From positions 1 through 5,937 of the forward strand of contig NZ_CAMLJP010000182.1 of the NCBI RefSeq assembly GCF_946480385.1: 5,937 bases of DNA, written 5' to 3'. Both the position numbers and the translations under genes were made by a program. Positions 1 to 5,937 of the stretch are shown here, one piece after another. Below the pieces are notes generated by a model. It had not been told where the DNA came from, ran no database searches, and saw only the letters and a program-made list of their open reading frames with translations. The stretch is from an uncultured Azospirillum sp. GTDB lineage: Bacteria > Pseudomonadota > Alphaproteobacteria > Azospirillales > Azospirillaceae. How positions within the stretch are numbered: position 1 is the stretch's first letter; every line of letters begins with the position of its first letter.

Positions 1-353
1 CCGGACAGCTGCAGCTGAACGCCTTCGAGCCGATCATCGCGCACAGCCTGTTCAAGAGCATCACCCACCTGCGCCAGGGCTGCCTGGTGCTGGCCGACCG
101 CTGCGTCGACGGCATCACCGCCAACCGCGACCATCTGGAAGCCGCCGTGCGCAACTCCATCGGCATCGTCACGGCGCTCAACCCCTACATCGGCTACGCC
201 CACGCCACCGAGGTGGCCGCCGAGGCCCACCGCACCGGCAAGGGCGTCGCCGAGCTGGTCGAGGCGCGCGGCCTGATGACCGCCGCCGCGCTGGCCGAGG
301 TGCTGCGGCCGGACGTGCTGACCCGGCCGCGGTTGCTGGCGACCGCCGGCTGA
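1..353 (+). CDS. aspA: Aspartate ammonia-lyase (aspartase), C-terminal part only
   Basis: This is the 3' end of a gene that starts upstream of the window. The frame is open from base 3 and gives 116 residues before the TGA at 351-353. Aspartase reversibly splits L-aspartate into fumarate and ammonia in the cytoplasm, as a homotetramer of the aspartase/fumarase superfamily. What is seen: GQLQLN at the very start, the ITAN..HLE stretch, NSIGIVTALNPYIGY and a final ERGL-like region (EARGLMTAAALAEVLRP). The GQLQLN and NSIGIVT..NP.IG motifs match aspartase; class II fumarase has GNFELN and ESLMLVTALN at these places. The family is about 465-480 residues long, so only the last quarter is present, and the catalytic serine loop lies outside the window. 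The co-directional transporter gene 101 bases downstream fits aspartate catabolism. A GTG at 87 is internal to the gene and is not its start. Confidence 0.88.
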   Translation, partial: GQLQLNAFEPIIAHSLFKSITHLRQGCLVLADRCVDGITANRDHLEAAVRNSIGIVTALNPYIGYAHATEVAAEAHRTGKGVAELVEARGLMTAAALAEVLRPDVLTRPRLLATAG

Positions 354-366
354 CCCGCTCCGCCAC

Positions 367-391
367 CCGGTCCCGACCCGTTCGGGACCGG
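367..391 (+). terminator. Perfect 10-bp hairpin after aspA, possible terminator or attenuator
   Basis: The arms CCGGTCCCGA (367-376) and TCGGGACCGG (382-391) are exact reverse complements with a 5-base loop. The hairpin lies 13 bases after the aspA stop. The stem is strong, but only TTCCC follows, with no real run of T. It may therefore be a weak or factor-assisted terminator, an RNA-stabilising stem, or an attenuator that lets part of the aspA transcript continue into the transporter gene. Confidence 0.5.
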
Positions 392-434
392 TTCCCATCG
401 ACCGCAACCCGGCCGGCGCATCGAGGCGGGCGGG

Positions 435-445
435 AAAGGTGAGGT
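435..445 (+). promoter_or_regulatory. Ribosome binding site of the transporter gene
   Basis: The purine-rich AAAGGTGAGGT ends 9 bases before the ATG at 455. It contains GGTGAGG-type complementarity to the 16S rRNA tail and supports that ATG as the start. No -24/-12 sigma-54 promoter (TGGCAC-N5-TTGC type) and no convincing -35/-10 pair was found by eye between 354 and 454. Confidence 0.6.
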
Positions 446-454
446 AACAGGACC

Positions 455-1732
455 ATGAACAAACAGACGACGCTGATCATCGTCGCCATGCTGCTGGGCA
501 TCGTCACCGGCTATGTCTGCAACAGCCTGTTCGACGCGGCCGCCGCCAAGGAGATCGCCGCCTATTTCGCGATGGTGACGGACATCTTCCTGCGCCTGAT
601 CAAGATGATCATCGCGCCCCTGATCTTCGCCACCCTGGTTGCCGGCATGGCCGGCATGGGCGACGCCCGCACCGTCGGCCGCATCGGCGGCAAGGCGGTC
701 GGCTGGTTCCTGATGGCGTCCTTCGCGTCGCTGTTCATCGGGCTGATCTTCGCCAACCTGCTGCATCCGGGCGCCAATGTCGGCGTGCCGCTGCCCGATG
801 CCGGGGCCAGCGCCGGGCTGAAGACCTCCGCCCTGAACCTGAAGGATTTCCTGACTCACCTGTTCCCGCGCAACTTCTTCGAAGCGATGGCGAACAACGA
901 GATCCTGCAGATCCTGATCTTCTCGGTCTTCGTCGGCCTCGCCATCGGCCAGCTGCGCGACACCAAGGCCGGCCTGCTCGCCCGCTCGATCGAAGAGGTC
1001 GTGCCGGTGATGCTGAAGGTCACCGATTATGTCATGCGCTTCGCCCCCATCGGCGTCTTCGCCGCCGTGGCGAACGTGGTGACGACGCAGGGCCTTGGCG
1101 TGCTTGCCGTCTACGGCAAGTTCATGGGCAGCTTCTATCTGACGCTGGCGGTCCTGTGGGCAACGCTGATCTTCGCCGGCTTCGTCGTGCTGAAAGGCGA
1201 CGTCTTCCGCGTGGTGAAGGCGATGCGCCAGCCGATGCTGCTGGGCTTCTCCACCGCGTCCAGCGAATCCGCCTATCCCCGCGTGATGGAAGAACTGAAG
1301 ACGCTGGGCGTGAAGGAACGGGTGATCGGCTTCGTCCTGCCGCTCGGCTATTCCTTCAATCTCGACGGCTCGATGATCTACACGACCTTTGCGTCGCTGT
1401 TCATCGCCCAGGCCTACGGCATCCCGCTGACGCTGGAACAGCAGATCGTCATGCTGCTGGTGCTGATGGTGTCGAGCAAGGGCATCGCCGGCGTTCCGCG
1501 CTCCTCCCTGGTGGTGGTCGCCGCCGTGCTGCCGATGTTCCACCTACCGGAAGCCGGTGTGCTGCTGATCATGGGCATCGACCACTTCCTCGACATGGGC
1601 CGCACCGCCACCAACGTGCTGGGCAATGCCATCGCCACCACCGTCGTCGCCAAGTGGGAGAACGCCATCGGCACCGAGGAGGACGAAGAGGAGGCCGGTG
1701 CCGCCCTGCCCGCCCCGGCTGCTGCCGAGTGA
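455..1732 (+). CDS. Dicarboxylate/amino acid:cation symporter, probably for aspartate/glutamate
   Basis: This inner-membrane secondary transporter of the DAACS (SDF, DctA/GltP/GltT) family has 425 residues, the usual length. Seen in order: hydrophobic helices from the N terminus; a re-entrant loop 1 serine motif STASSESAYPRV (266-277, DctA-like); helix 7 NLDGS (302-306, the NMDGT motif); re-entrant loop 2 SSKGIAGVPRSS (340-351); and helix 8 IDHFLDMGRTATNVLGN (375-391). By alignment to archaeal GltPh, D380, R383, T384 and N387 match the aspartate-binding residues D394, R397, T398 and N401. N391 replaces the sodium ligand D405, as in proton-coupled DctA. Amino acid substrate and proton coupling are inferences from this. 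The C terminus (about 406-425) is an acidic run followed by Ala/Pro and is probably cytoplasmic. The gene lies between aspA and dctBD in the same direction, so aspartate uptake feeding aspartase is the simplest reading. C4-dicarboxylate transport (a DctA) cannot be excluded, so no symbol is given. Confidence 0.9.
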   Translation: MNKQTTLIIVAMLLGIVTGYVCNSLFDAAAAKEIAAYFAMVTDIFLRLIKMIIAPLIFATLVAGMAGMGDARTVGRIGGKAVGWFLMASFASLFIGLIFANLLHPGANVGVPLPDAGASAGLKTSALNLKDFLTHLFPRNFFEAMANNEILQILIFSVFVGLAIGQLRDTKAGLLARSIEEVVPVMLKVTDYVMRFAPIGVFAAVANVVTTQGLGVLAVYGKFMGSFYLTLAVLWATLIFAGFVVLKGDVFRVVKAMRQPMLLGFSTASSESAYPRVMEELKTLGVKERVIGFVLPLGYSFNLDGSMIYTTFASLFIAQAYGIPLTLEQQIVMLLVLMVSSKGIAGVPRSSLVVVAAVLPMFHLPEAGVLLIMGIDHFLDMGRTATNVLGNAIATTVVAKWENAIGTEEDEEEAGAALPAPAAAE

Positions 1733-1748
1733 CGGGCTGATATCCTGA

Positions 1749-1760
1749 CGGACCGGTCCG
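1749..1760. repeat. 12-bp perfect palindrome in the gap before the sensor kinase gene
   Basis: CGGACCGGTCCG is its own reverse complement and lies in the 63-base gap between the transporter and kinase genes. Its core GGACCGGTCC is nearly repeated as GGACCGGTTC at 385-394, inside the aspA-transporter gap. It could be an operator half-site pair or the stem of a small hairpin. It is short, and such strings are not rare in GC-rich DNA, so the role is unknown. I see no clear promoter in this gap, and the kinase gene may be read from the upstream transcript. Confidence 0.3.
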
Positions 1761-1795
1761 GAAGACGGGCGGGCCATGGGACGGGGGCTTCTGCT

Positions 1796-3670
1796 ATGAT
1801 GCGGCGGCCCCTTTCCCTGCCCGCCTTTTTCATGCCTATAGCCCGCCGCCTCCGCACCATCGGTCTTCTGCTGCCGGCGCTCGCCGGTCTGGCCCTGCTC
1901 GCCGGCATCGTCGGCTTCCGCGTCAGCGAGGGGATGGGGCTGGCCGCCCTGCAGGAGACCGGGCACCACCGGCTCGACCTCTATGCCGAGAGCCTGGAAC
2001 GCGAGATCGACAAATACGCCTATTTCCCGGCAACGCTGGGGCTGGAGCGCGATGTCCTCGACCTCGTCACCGGGCGGGCGCCGCTGGCCTGGGGGCTGAA
2101 CCGCTATCTGGAGCGGCTGAACGAGCGGGCCGGCACGCTGTCGATCTATGTGCTCAACCGCCAGGGCCGGGTGCTGGCCGCCAGCAACTGGAACCTCCCC
2201 GACAGCTTCATCGGCGAGGATCTGTCCTACCGCCCCTATTTCGTCGAGGCCGCCGCCGGCCGTCAGGGACGTTTCTTCGGCGTCGGCACCACGCGGGGGC
2301 AGGCCGGCTATTACCTGTCCGCCCCCTTGTCGGAGGATGGCGCCATCGTCGGCGTCGCGGTGGTGAAGGTCAGCCTGGAGCAGCTGGAGCAAAGCTGGTC
2401 GACGGTGGAGGCGCCGGTCCTGGTCACCGATGAGAATGGCGTGGTCATCCTCGCCTCCGTCCCCTCCTGGAAATTCACCACCCTGCGGCCGATGGACGAG
2501 CCGACCCGCCGCCATTTCGACCAGACCCTGCAATACAACGCCCGTCCGCTGCCGCCGTTGGGCCTAACGCCGGTGAGCCGGATCGCCGAGGATGCCGAAC
2601 TGGTACGCCTCCCTCGCCCGGCCGAGGGGCAATTGGAAGAGACGGTCTTCCCGGTGTCCGGCGGCTTCCTGGCCCAGACCGCACCGCTGCACGGCACCGG
2701 CTGGACGATGACCGTGCTGTCGCCGGTTGCGCAGGTGACCGGCATGGCCTGGACCCGCGCCGCCCTTGCCGCGGTCGGCAGCGCCTTTCTCGGCATCCTG
2801 CTGCTGTTGTGGGTGCAGCGCCGCCGCCATTTGCACGACCTCGAACGCAAGGTGGAGGAGCGCACCCGCACCCTGCGCGCCGCCCAGGACGAGCTTGTCC
2901 ATGCCGGCAAGCTGGCGGTGATCGGCCAATTGTCCGCCGGTCTGGCGCATGAGCTGAACCAGCCACTGGCGGCGCTGCGCACCCTGTCCGGCAACAGCGT
3001 CAAGTTCCTCCAGCGCGGCAATCTGGACGCCGCGCAGGGCAATCTGGAGCGCATCGCCACTCTGGTCGACGCCATGGGCGCCCTGACCAGCCAGCTGAAA
3101 TCCTTCGCCCGCAAATCCTCCGGCGCCCCCCGCCCGGTGGCGGTGCGCCGGCCGATCGACAACGCGCTGTTCCTGCTGGAGCAGCGGCTGCGTCGCTCCG
3201 GCGTCGCCGTGCAGCTCGACGTGCCGGAGGAGGTCGTGGCGCTCTGCGACCCCAATCGGCTGGAACAGGTGCTAGTCAATCTGCTCGCCAACGGCCTGGA
3301 CGCGCTGGCCGGGCGCGAGCATGGCAGGCTGACGCTCACCGCCCGGACGGAGGATGGACGGATCCGCATCCAGGTGGCCGACAACGGCCCCGGCCTGTCC
3401 GCCGACGTGCTGCCCCGCCTGTTCGAGCCCTTCTTCACCACCAAGGAGGCGGCGAAGGATGGCTCACGCGAGGGCAGCGGCGGGCTCGGCTTGGGACTTG
3501 CCATCTCGGCCGGGATCGTGCGTGACTTCGGCGGCGCCCTGACAGGGGCGAATGGTGCGGATGGCGGAGCGGTCTTCACCATCGACCTTCCCGCCGCCAC
3601 GCTTCCAACCGACCCGACCGCCGTTCAGGCCGGAGACCTCATATGTCCGACGCTGCCGTCCCCGCCCTGA
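1796..3670 (+). CDS. dctB: C4-dicarboxylate sensor histidine kinase, DctB type
   Basis: This membrane-bound kinase has 624 residues. It senses an extracytoplasmic dicarboxylate and phosphorylates its DctD partner. Seen in order: a short basic N terminus; membrane helix 1 (about 22-42); a periplasmic region of about 275 residues resembling the DctB double-PDC sensor, with LERE.DKYAYFPA.L (67-81), SNWN.P.SFIGED (130-142), RPYF (146-149), GRFFGVGTT (158-166), GYYLS (171-175) and VTDENGVVILAS (210-221); membrane helix 2 (about 321-340); a coiled coil with no cytoplasmic PAS domain; the H-box AGLAHELNQPLAAL with phosphoacceptor H385; the N-box NLLANGLDAL (N499); VADNGPG (D529); FEPFFTTK; and GGLGLGL (562-568). 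All ATP-binding boxes are intact. ATG codons at 1796 and 1799 are both usable, with G-rich sequence just upstream. The later Met at 1832 has no ribosome site and would shorten the basic N terminus. The 3' end overlaps the regulator gene by 28 bases in another frame, implying translational coupling. The actual ligand (succinate, malate, aspartate) cannot be read from the sequence. Confidence 0.92.
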   Translation: MMRRPLSLPAFFMPIARRLRTIGLLLPALAGLALLAGIVGFRVSEGMGLAALQETGHHRLDLYAESLEREIDKYAYFPATLGLERDVLDLVTGRAPLAWGLNRYLERLNERAGTLSIYVLNRQGRVLAASNWNLPDSFIGEDLSYRPYFVEAAAGRQGRFFGVGTTRGQAGYYLSAPLSEDGAIVGVAVVKVSLEQLEQSWSTVEAPVLVTDENGVVILASVPSWKFTTLRPMDEPTRRHFDQTLQYNARPLPPLGLTPVSRIAEDAELVRLPRPAEGQLEETVFPVSGGFLAQTAPLHGTGWTMTVLSPVAQVTGMAWTRAALAAVGSAFLGILLLLWVQRRRHLHDLERKVEERTRTLRAAQDELVHAGKLAVIGQLSAGLAHELNQPLAALRTLSGNSVKFLQRGNLDAAQGNLERIATLVDAMGALTSQLKSFARKSSGAPRPVAVRRPIDNALFLLEQRLRRSGVAVQLDVPEEVVALCDPNRLEQVLVNLLANGLDALAGREHGRLTLTARTEDGRIRIQVADNGPGLSADVLPRLFEPFFTTKEAAKDGSREGSGGLGLGLAISAGIVRDFGGALTGANGADGGAVFTIDLPAATLPTDPTAVQAGDLICPTLPSPP

Positions 3671-4983
3671 AAGTCCTTATCGTCGAGGACGACCCGAATG
3701 TCAGCCTCGGCTGTCAGCAGGCTTTGGAGTTGGAGGACATCCCGACACAGGCGGTGGACAGCGCGGAGAAGGCCCGCCGGCTGGTGGCCGACGGTTTTCC
3801 CGGCATCGTCGTCACCGACATCCGCCTGCCGGGCATGGACGGGATTGCGCTGCTGGCCGAGTTGCTGGCAAGCGACCCTGACCTGCCGGTGGTGTTGATG
3901 ACCGGGCATGGCGACGTGGCGATGGCGGTGCAGGCGATGAAGCTCGGCGCCCATGACTTCATCGAAAAGCCCTTCTCCCCCGACTATCTGGTCGAGGTGG
4001 TGCGCCGCGCCCTGGACAAGCGCCGGCTGACCCTGGAGGTGCGCGACCTGCGCGCCCGCCTGCAGAATCGCGACAGCATCGAGGCGCGGCTGGTCGGCGG
4101 ATCGCCGCAGATGGAGCGGGTGCGCAGGCTGATCGGTGAGTTGGCCAACTCCGCCGCCGACGTGCTGATCCATGGCGAGACCGGCTCCGGCAAGGAGCTG
4201 GCCGCCCGCTGCCTGCACGACGCCAGCCCGCGTCGCGGCGGCAACTTCGTCGCCATCAACTGCGGCGGCCTGCCGGAAAGCCTGATCGACAGCGAGATCT
4301 TCGGCCACGAGGCCGGCGCCTTCACCGGGGCCGGCAAACGCCGCATCGGCAAGGTGGAGCACGCCAACGGCGGCACCCTGTTCCTCGACGAGATCGAGAG
4401 CATGCCGATGCCGGTGCAGATCAAATTCCTGCGCGTGCTTCAGGAACGCACGCTGGAGCGGCTCGGCTCCAACACCCCCGTCCATGTCGATTGCCGGGTG
4501 ATCGCCGCGACCAAGGTGGATTTGCGCGAACTGGCAGACCGCGGGCAGTTCCGCGCCGACCTCTATTACCGCCTGAACGTCGCCAACCTGCCCTTGCCGC
4601 CGCTGCGCGACCGGCGCGAGGACATCCCGCTGCTGTTCGAACAGTTCACCCTCCAGGCCGCCGCCCGCCACGGCCGCCCGGTCCCGCCGCCGGATGCCGA
4701 GCGCATGCGCCGCCTGATGGCCTACGACTGGCTGGGCAACGTGCGCGAGCTGCACAATGTCGCCGACCGCTGCGTGCTCGGCATCGAACAGGGCTTCCCG
4801 CCCTTCGCCAGCGCCCATCCCGCCGCCGGACGCCCGCTGGCCGAGGCGGTGGAGGCCTTCGAACGCGCGCTCATCGCCGACACCCTGCGCCGCACCAACC
4901 ACAGCCTCGCCCGCGCCGCGGAGGAACTGCAGATCGCCAAGACCACGCTGCACGACAAGATCAGGAAATACGGGCTGTCGTGA
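3643..4983 (+). CDS. dctD: Sigma-54-dependent response regulator, DctD type
   Basis: This cytoplasmic transcription activator has 446 residues, the usual NtrC/DctD length. The receiver domain (about 9-125) has the acidic pair E15/D16, phosphorylation site D59 in VVTDIRLPGMDG, T87 and K109. A linker helix (about 126-147) leads to the AAA+ domain (about 150-380). It has Walker A GETGSGKE (178-185), the sigma-54 contact loop GAFTGA (225-230), Walker B TLFLDE (245-250), arginine-finger region FRADLYYRLNV (303-313) and sensor II GNVREL (365-370). The C-terminal Fis-type helix-turn-helix (about 400-445) ends in SLARAAEELQIAKTTLHDKIRKY-like sequence. Every residue needed for phosphorylation, ATP hydrolysis and sigma-54 contact is present. 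The start at 3643 is supported by GGAG seven bases upstream, inside the kinase gene. Pairing with DctB is inferred from the overlap. Its targets are probably the aspartase and transporter genes and perhaps a TRAP system, but no -24/-12 promoter is seen in this window. Confidence 0.93.
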   Translation: MSDAAVPALKVLIVEDDPNVSLGCQQALELEDIPTQAVDSAEKARRLVADGFPGIVVTDIRLPGMDGIALLAELLASDPDLPVVLMTGHGDVAMAVQAMKLGAHDFIEKPFSPDYLVEVVRRALDKRRLTLEVRDLRARLQNRDSIEARLVGGSPQMERVRRLIGELANSAADVLIHGETGSGKELAARCLHDASPRRGGNFVAINCGGLPESLIDSEIFGHEAGAFTGAGKRRIGKVEHANGGTLFLDEIESMPMPVQIKFLRVLQERTLERLGSNTPVHVDCRVIAATKVDLRELADRGQFRADLYYRLNVANLPLPPLRDRREDIPLLFEQFTLQAAARHGRPVPPPDAERMRRLMAYDWLGNVRELHNVADRCVLGIEQGFPPFASAHPAAGRPLAEAVEAFERALIADTLRRTNHSLARAAEELQIAKTTLHDKIRKYGLS

Positions 4984-5010
4984 CGTTGGCGCTCAGGAGG
5001 CGCAACGTTA
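4981..5010. terminator. Hairpin between convergent genes, probable bidirectional terminator
   Basis: The left arm runs from 4981 (TGACGTTG then GCGCT, with G4989 bulged). It pairs with the right arm ending at 5010 (GGCGCAACGTTA), giving about ten pairs plus wobble pairs and a loop of about five bases. It begins at the stop codon of dctD and ends at the stop codon of the minus-strand toxin gene, so one structure could end both transcripts. Neither side has a clear T-run, so its strength as an intrinsic terminator is uncertain. Confidence 0.5.
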
Positions 5011-5601
5011 CATAGGAGACGTGCGAAGTTCCGGCGGTATGGATTCAATTGCCCATGCGGGCAAATTCAAAGCCAGTTTGGTCGTCCGATCCATTTCGCG
5101 CTTCAGCAGCAGGCGCCGTTGTCCGCTGGAATTGTCGAAGATCCACGTGCGGTGTGCAATGGCAACCGCATCGACCAGAGCCGCCATGCTACGCCCATAG
5201 CGACGCAGAATAGCTTCCTTCGGCACGTCATGGCCGCCCAGGAGAACGCGCGTCCGCACTCGCGCGGCGGAAATCGCAACATTGCCGATGCCGACGAAGA
5301 TGAGATTGACCTTATAGCCGGCTTCCCGCGCCCGTCGCATCAAGGCCAACTCGCTCTTGCCGGTAAGCGTCGTTTCCATCGCGAAGGTTTCATACCGGCG
5401 CAGGTGTTCTTCGCGAAGCTCCAATGCGACGCGGCCGGCCCGCATGTGGGCCGCCAAGCTGTTCACATCATCCGGATCGAGATCTCGTGCAATGTCATCG
5501 GCATTCACGAACGGAAGTCGTCCGATGATAAAGCGACGGGCGATGGTCGACTTGCCGGCGCCGTTTGGACCGGCAAGCACCCAAATCTGCGGCCGGATCA
5601 T
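5008..5601 (-). CDS. Zeta-toxin-like P-loop kinase
   Basis: This 197-residue protein resembles chromosomal zeta/PezT-family toxins. Well-studied members phosphorylate UDP-N-acetylglucosamine and so block peptidoglycan synthesis; that activity here is inferred. Seen: Walker A GPNGAGKST (11-19) right at the N terminus; FVNADDIARDL (31-41), where an acidic residue of the family's substrate site is expected; ETTLTG (76-81); and the arginine-rich segment RVRTRVLLGGHDVP (114-127) followed by ILRRYGRS (131-138), typical of the zeta lid and phosphate-binding region. A WIFDNS motif (153-158) follows. The start ATG overlaps the stop of the upstream small frame (ATGA, 5598-5601), the classic tight coupling of a toxin to its antitoxin. 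The gene is less GC-rich than its neighbours: 31 of 60 bases in 5041-5100 are G or C, against 41 of 60 in 4741-4800, which suggests transfer. It could instead be a harmless nucleotide kinase of the same fold. Confidence 0.8.
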   Translation of the reverse strand: MIRPQIWVLAGPNGAGKSTIARRFIIGRLPFVNADDIARDLDPDDVNSLAAHMRAGRVALELREEHLRRYETFAMETTLTGKSELALMRRAREAGYKVNLIFVGIGNVAISAARVRTRVLLGGHDVPKEAILRRYGRSMAALVDAVAIAHRTWIFDNSSGQRRLLLKREMDRTTKLALNLPAWAIESIPPELRTSPM

Positions 5602-5937
5602 TCCGCCAGCAGCGAAACCAGAATTTCGTCACCGGTCGAGAAGTCGACCAGCTCTTTCCGCCCTTGCGGATATTCCTTGATGACGCAGCCGGGCGGCGTG
5701 TCGTCCCGGGTGTAGTAGACCGGCACACCGGCACGGAGCACCCGCCGCATTTCCGTCCCGTCATCCTGCTCCAGTTGGGATTCGAAATGACGTTCCTGTT
5801 CGGGGGTCATCTTGTCCAGCATGCCGGGGGGCCAGTGCTTCGCCTCGTCGGAGGCGAGGTAGACCTTCTGCGCGTGCTCGCGGAAGGCGGCGATGTTGGG
5901 CACGTACACGTCCAGGCCCTGCTTGCGGAACGCGTCG
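5598..5937 (-). CDS. Open frame joining a TRAP receptor tail to a small antitoxin-like protein (5' end outside window)
   Basis: The frame is open from the right edge to a TGA at 5598-5600. The first 42 visible residues (5811-5937) resemble a DctP receptor C terminus. The next 70 (5598-5810) start at an ATG (MTPEQERHFESQLEQ) and include GTEMRRVLRAGVPVYY, TPPGCVIKEYPQGRKELVDF and a final LLAE. This second part looks like a free-standing small soluble acidic protein placed just before a zeta-like toxin, so an antitoxin role is inferred from position. It does not resemble the classical three-helix epsilon antitoxin. Two readings exist. One is a true fusion translated from dctP. The other is an independent antitoxin starting at the ATG at 5808-5810, which has only a weak GGAC ribosome site a few bases upstream. 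A GTG at 5907-5909 could be called as a start but lies within the receptor-like part and is probably wrong. Confidence 0.65.
   Translation of the reverse strand, partial: DAFRKQGLDVYVPNIAAFREHAQKVYLASDEAKHWPPGMLDKMTPEQERHFESQLEQDDGTEMRRVLRAGVPVYYTRDDTPPGCVIKEYPQGRKELVDFSTGDEILVSLLAE
5811..5937 (-). other. C-terminal tail of a TRAP solute-binding protein (DctP type), lacking its own stop
   Basis: The 42 visible residues read DAFRKQGLDVYVPN, then IAAFREHAQKVYLASDEA, then KHWPPGMLDK. The pattern G-x-x-VY-P-(D/N)-x-AAFR, YL-x-S-(D/E)-x-AK-x-W and P-x-GMLDK is what I associate with the end of periplasmic DctP-family receptors, which hand dicarboxylates to TRAP membrane subunits. Receptors of this type usually stop a few residues after LDKIN; here translation continues into the antitoxin-like part. 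Composition supports a join: 42 of 60 bases are G or C in 5821-5880 but only 32 of 60 in 5761-5820. No DctQ or DctM membrane gene follows within the window. The assignment rests on recalled family pattern only. Confidence 0.6.

Noticed and set aside
1..353. Class II fumarase instead of aspartase
   Set aside because: GQLQLN and NSIGIVTALNP follow the aspartase pattern, whereas fumarase has GNFELN and ESLMLVTALN.
194..1543. 449-codon minus-strand open frame opposite the transporter
   Set aside because: Its protein is rich in His, Gln, Asp and Gly, as expected from antisense reading of GC-rich codons. The plus-strand gene here has full family motifs.
1795..1800. TATGAT as a -10 promoter box for dctB
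   Set aside because: It contains the start codon itself and has no matching -35 element upstream.
1544..2533. 329-codon minus-strand frame across the transporter-dctB boundary
   Set aside because: It spans two well-supported plus-strand genes and their gap and has low-complexity composition and no motif.
3625..4953. 442-codon minus-strand open frame opposite dctD
   Set aside because: It is an antisense shadow with the same H/Q/G-rich composition and no recognisable domain, while dctD on the plus strand is complete.
5119..5715. 198-codon plus-strand frame opposite the toxin gene
   Set aside because: The minus-strand frame has Walker A and zeta-family motifs and an ATGA-coupled start; the plus-strand reading has none.

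Overview
The window reads as a GC-rich alphaproteobacterial chromosome or replicon segment, probably from the Azospirillum/Rhodospirillales neighbourhood. That placement is inferred from base composition, strong G/C third positions and protein style, not from a marker gene. Its theme is uptake and use of C4 acids and aspartate.

Left part, plus strand (1-4983): four genes in one direction. The first is the 3' end of an aspartase (aspA-like) gene, running in from outside the window. Next comes a complete transporter of the dicarboxylate/amino acid:cation symporter family (DctA/GltP superfamily). Then comes a DctB-type sensor kinase whose last 28 bases overlap a DctD-type sigma-54-dependent response regulator. 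Together they suggest a circuit: DctB senses an extracytoplasmic dicarboxylate, DctD activates sigma-54 promoters, the transporter brings in the acid, and aspartase converts L-aspartate to fumarate plus ammonia. The transporter's substrate-binding helix carries the aspartate/glutamate-type residues, which fits the aspartase next door better than a pure succinate carrier would. A strong hairpin follows aspA, and no recognisable sigma-54 promoter is visible in the window, so the promoters DctD controls probably lie outside it.

Right part, minus strand (4984-5937): a hairpin spans the converging stop codons. Beyond it, reading leftwards, is an open frame entering from the right edge. Its first 42 visible residues look like the C-terminal tail of a TRAP-transporter solute receptor (DctP type). 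They continue without a stop into about 70 residues of a small antitoxin-like protein. That frame overlaps by 4 bases (ATGA) a zeta-toxin-like P-loop kinase. The toxin and the antitoxin-like part are visibly less GC-rich than both flanks, and the drop begins at the DctP/antitoxin junction. This suggests that a mobile toxin-antitoxin cassette landed at the 3' end of dctP.

The most interesting points are the in-frame DctP-antitoxin junction, the zeta-like toxin with a partner that is not classical epsilon, and the hybrid substrate/coupling signature of the transporter. I found no RNA genes, CRISPR arrays, insertion sequences or origins.
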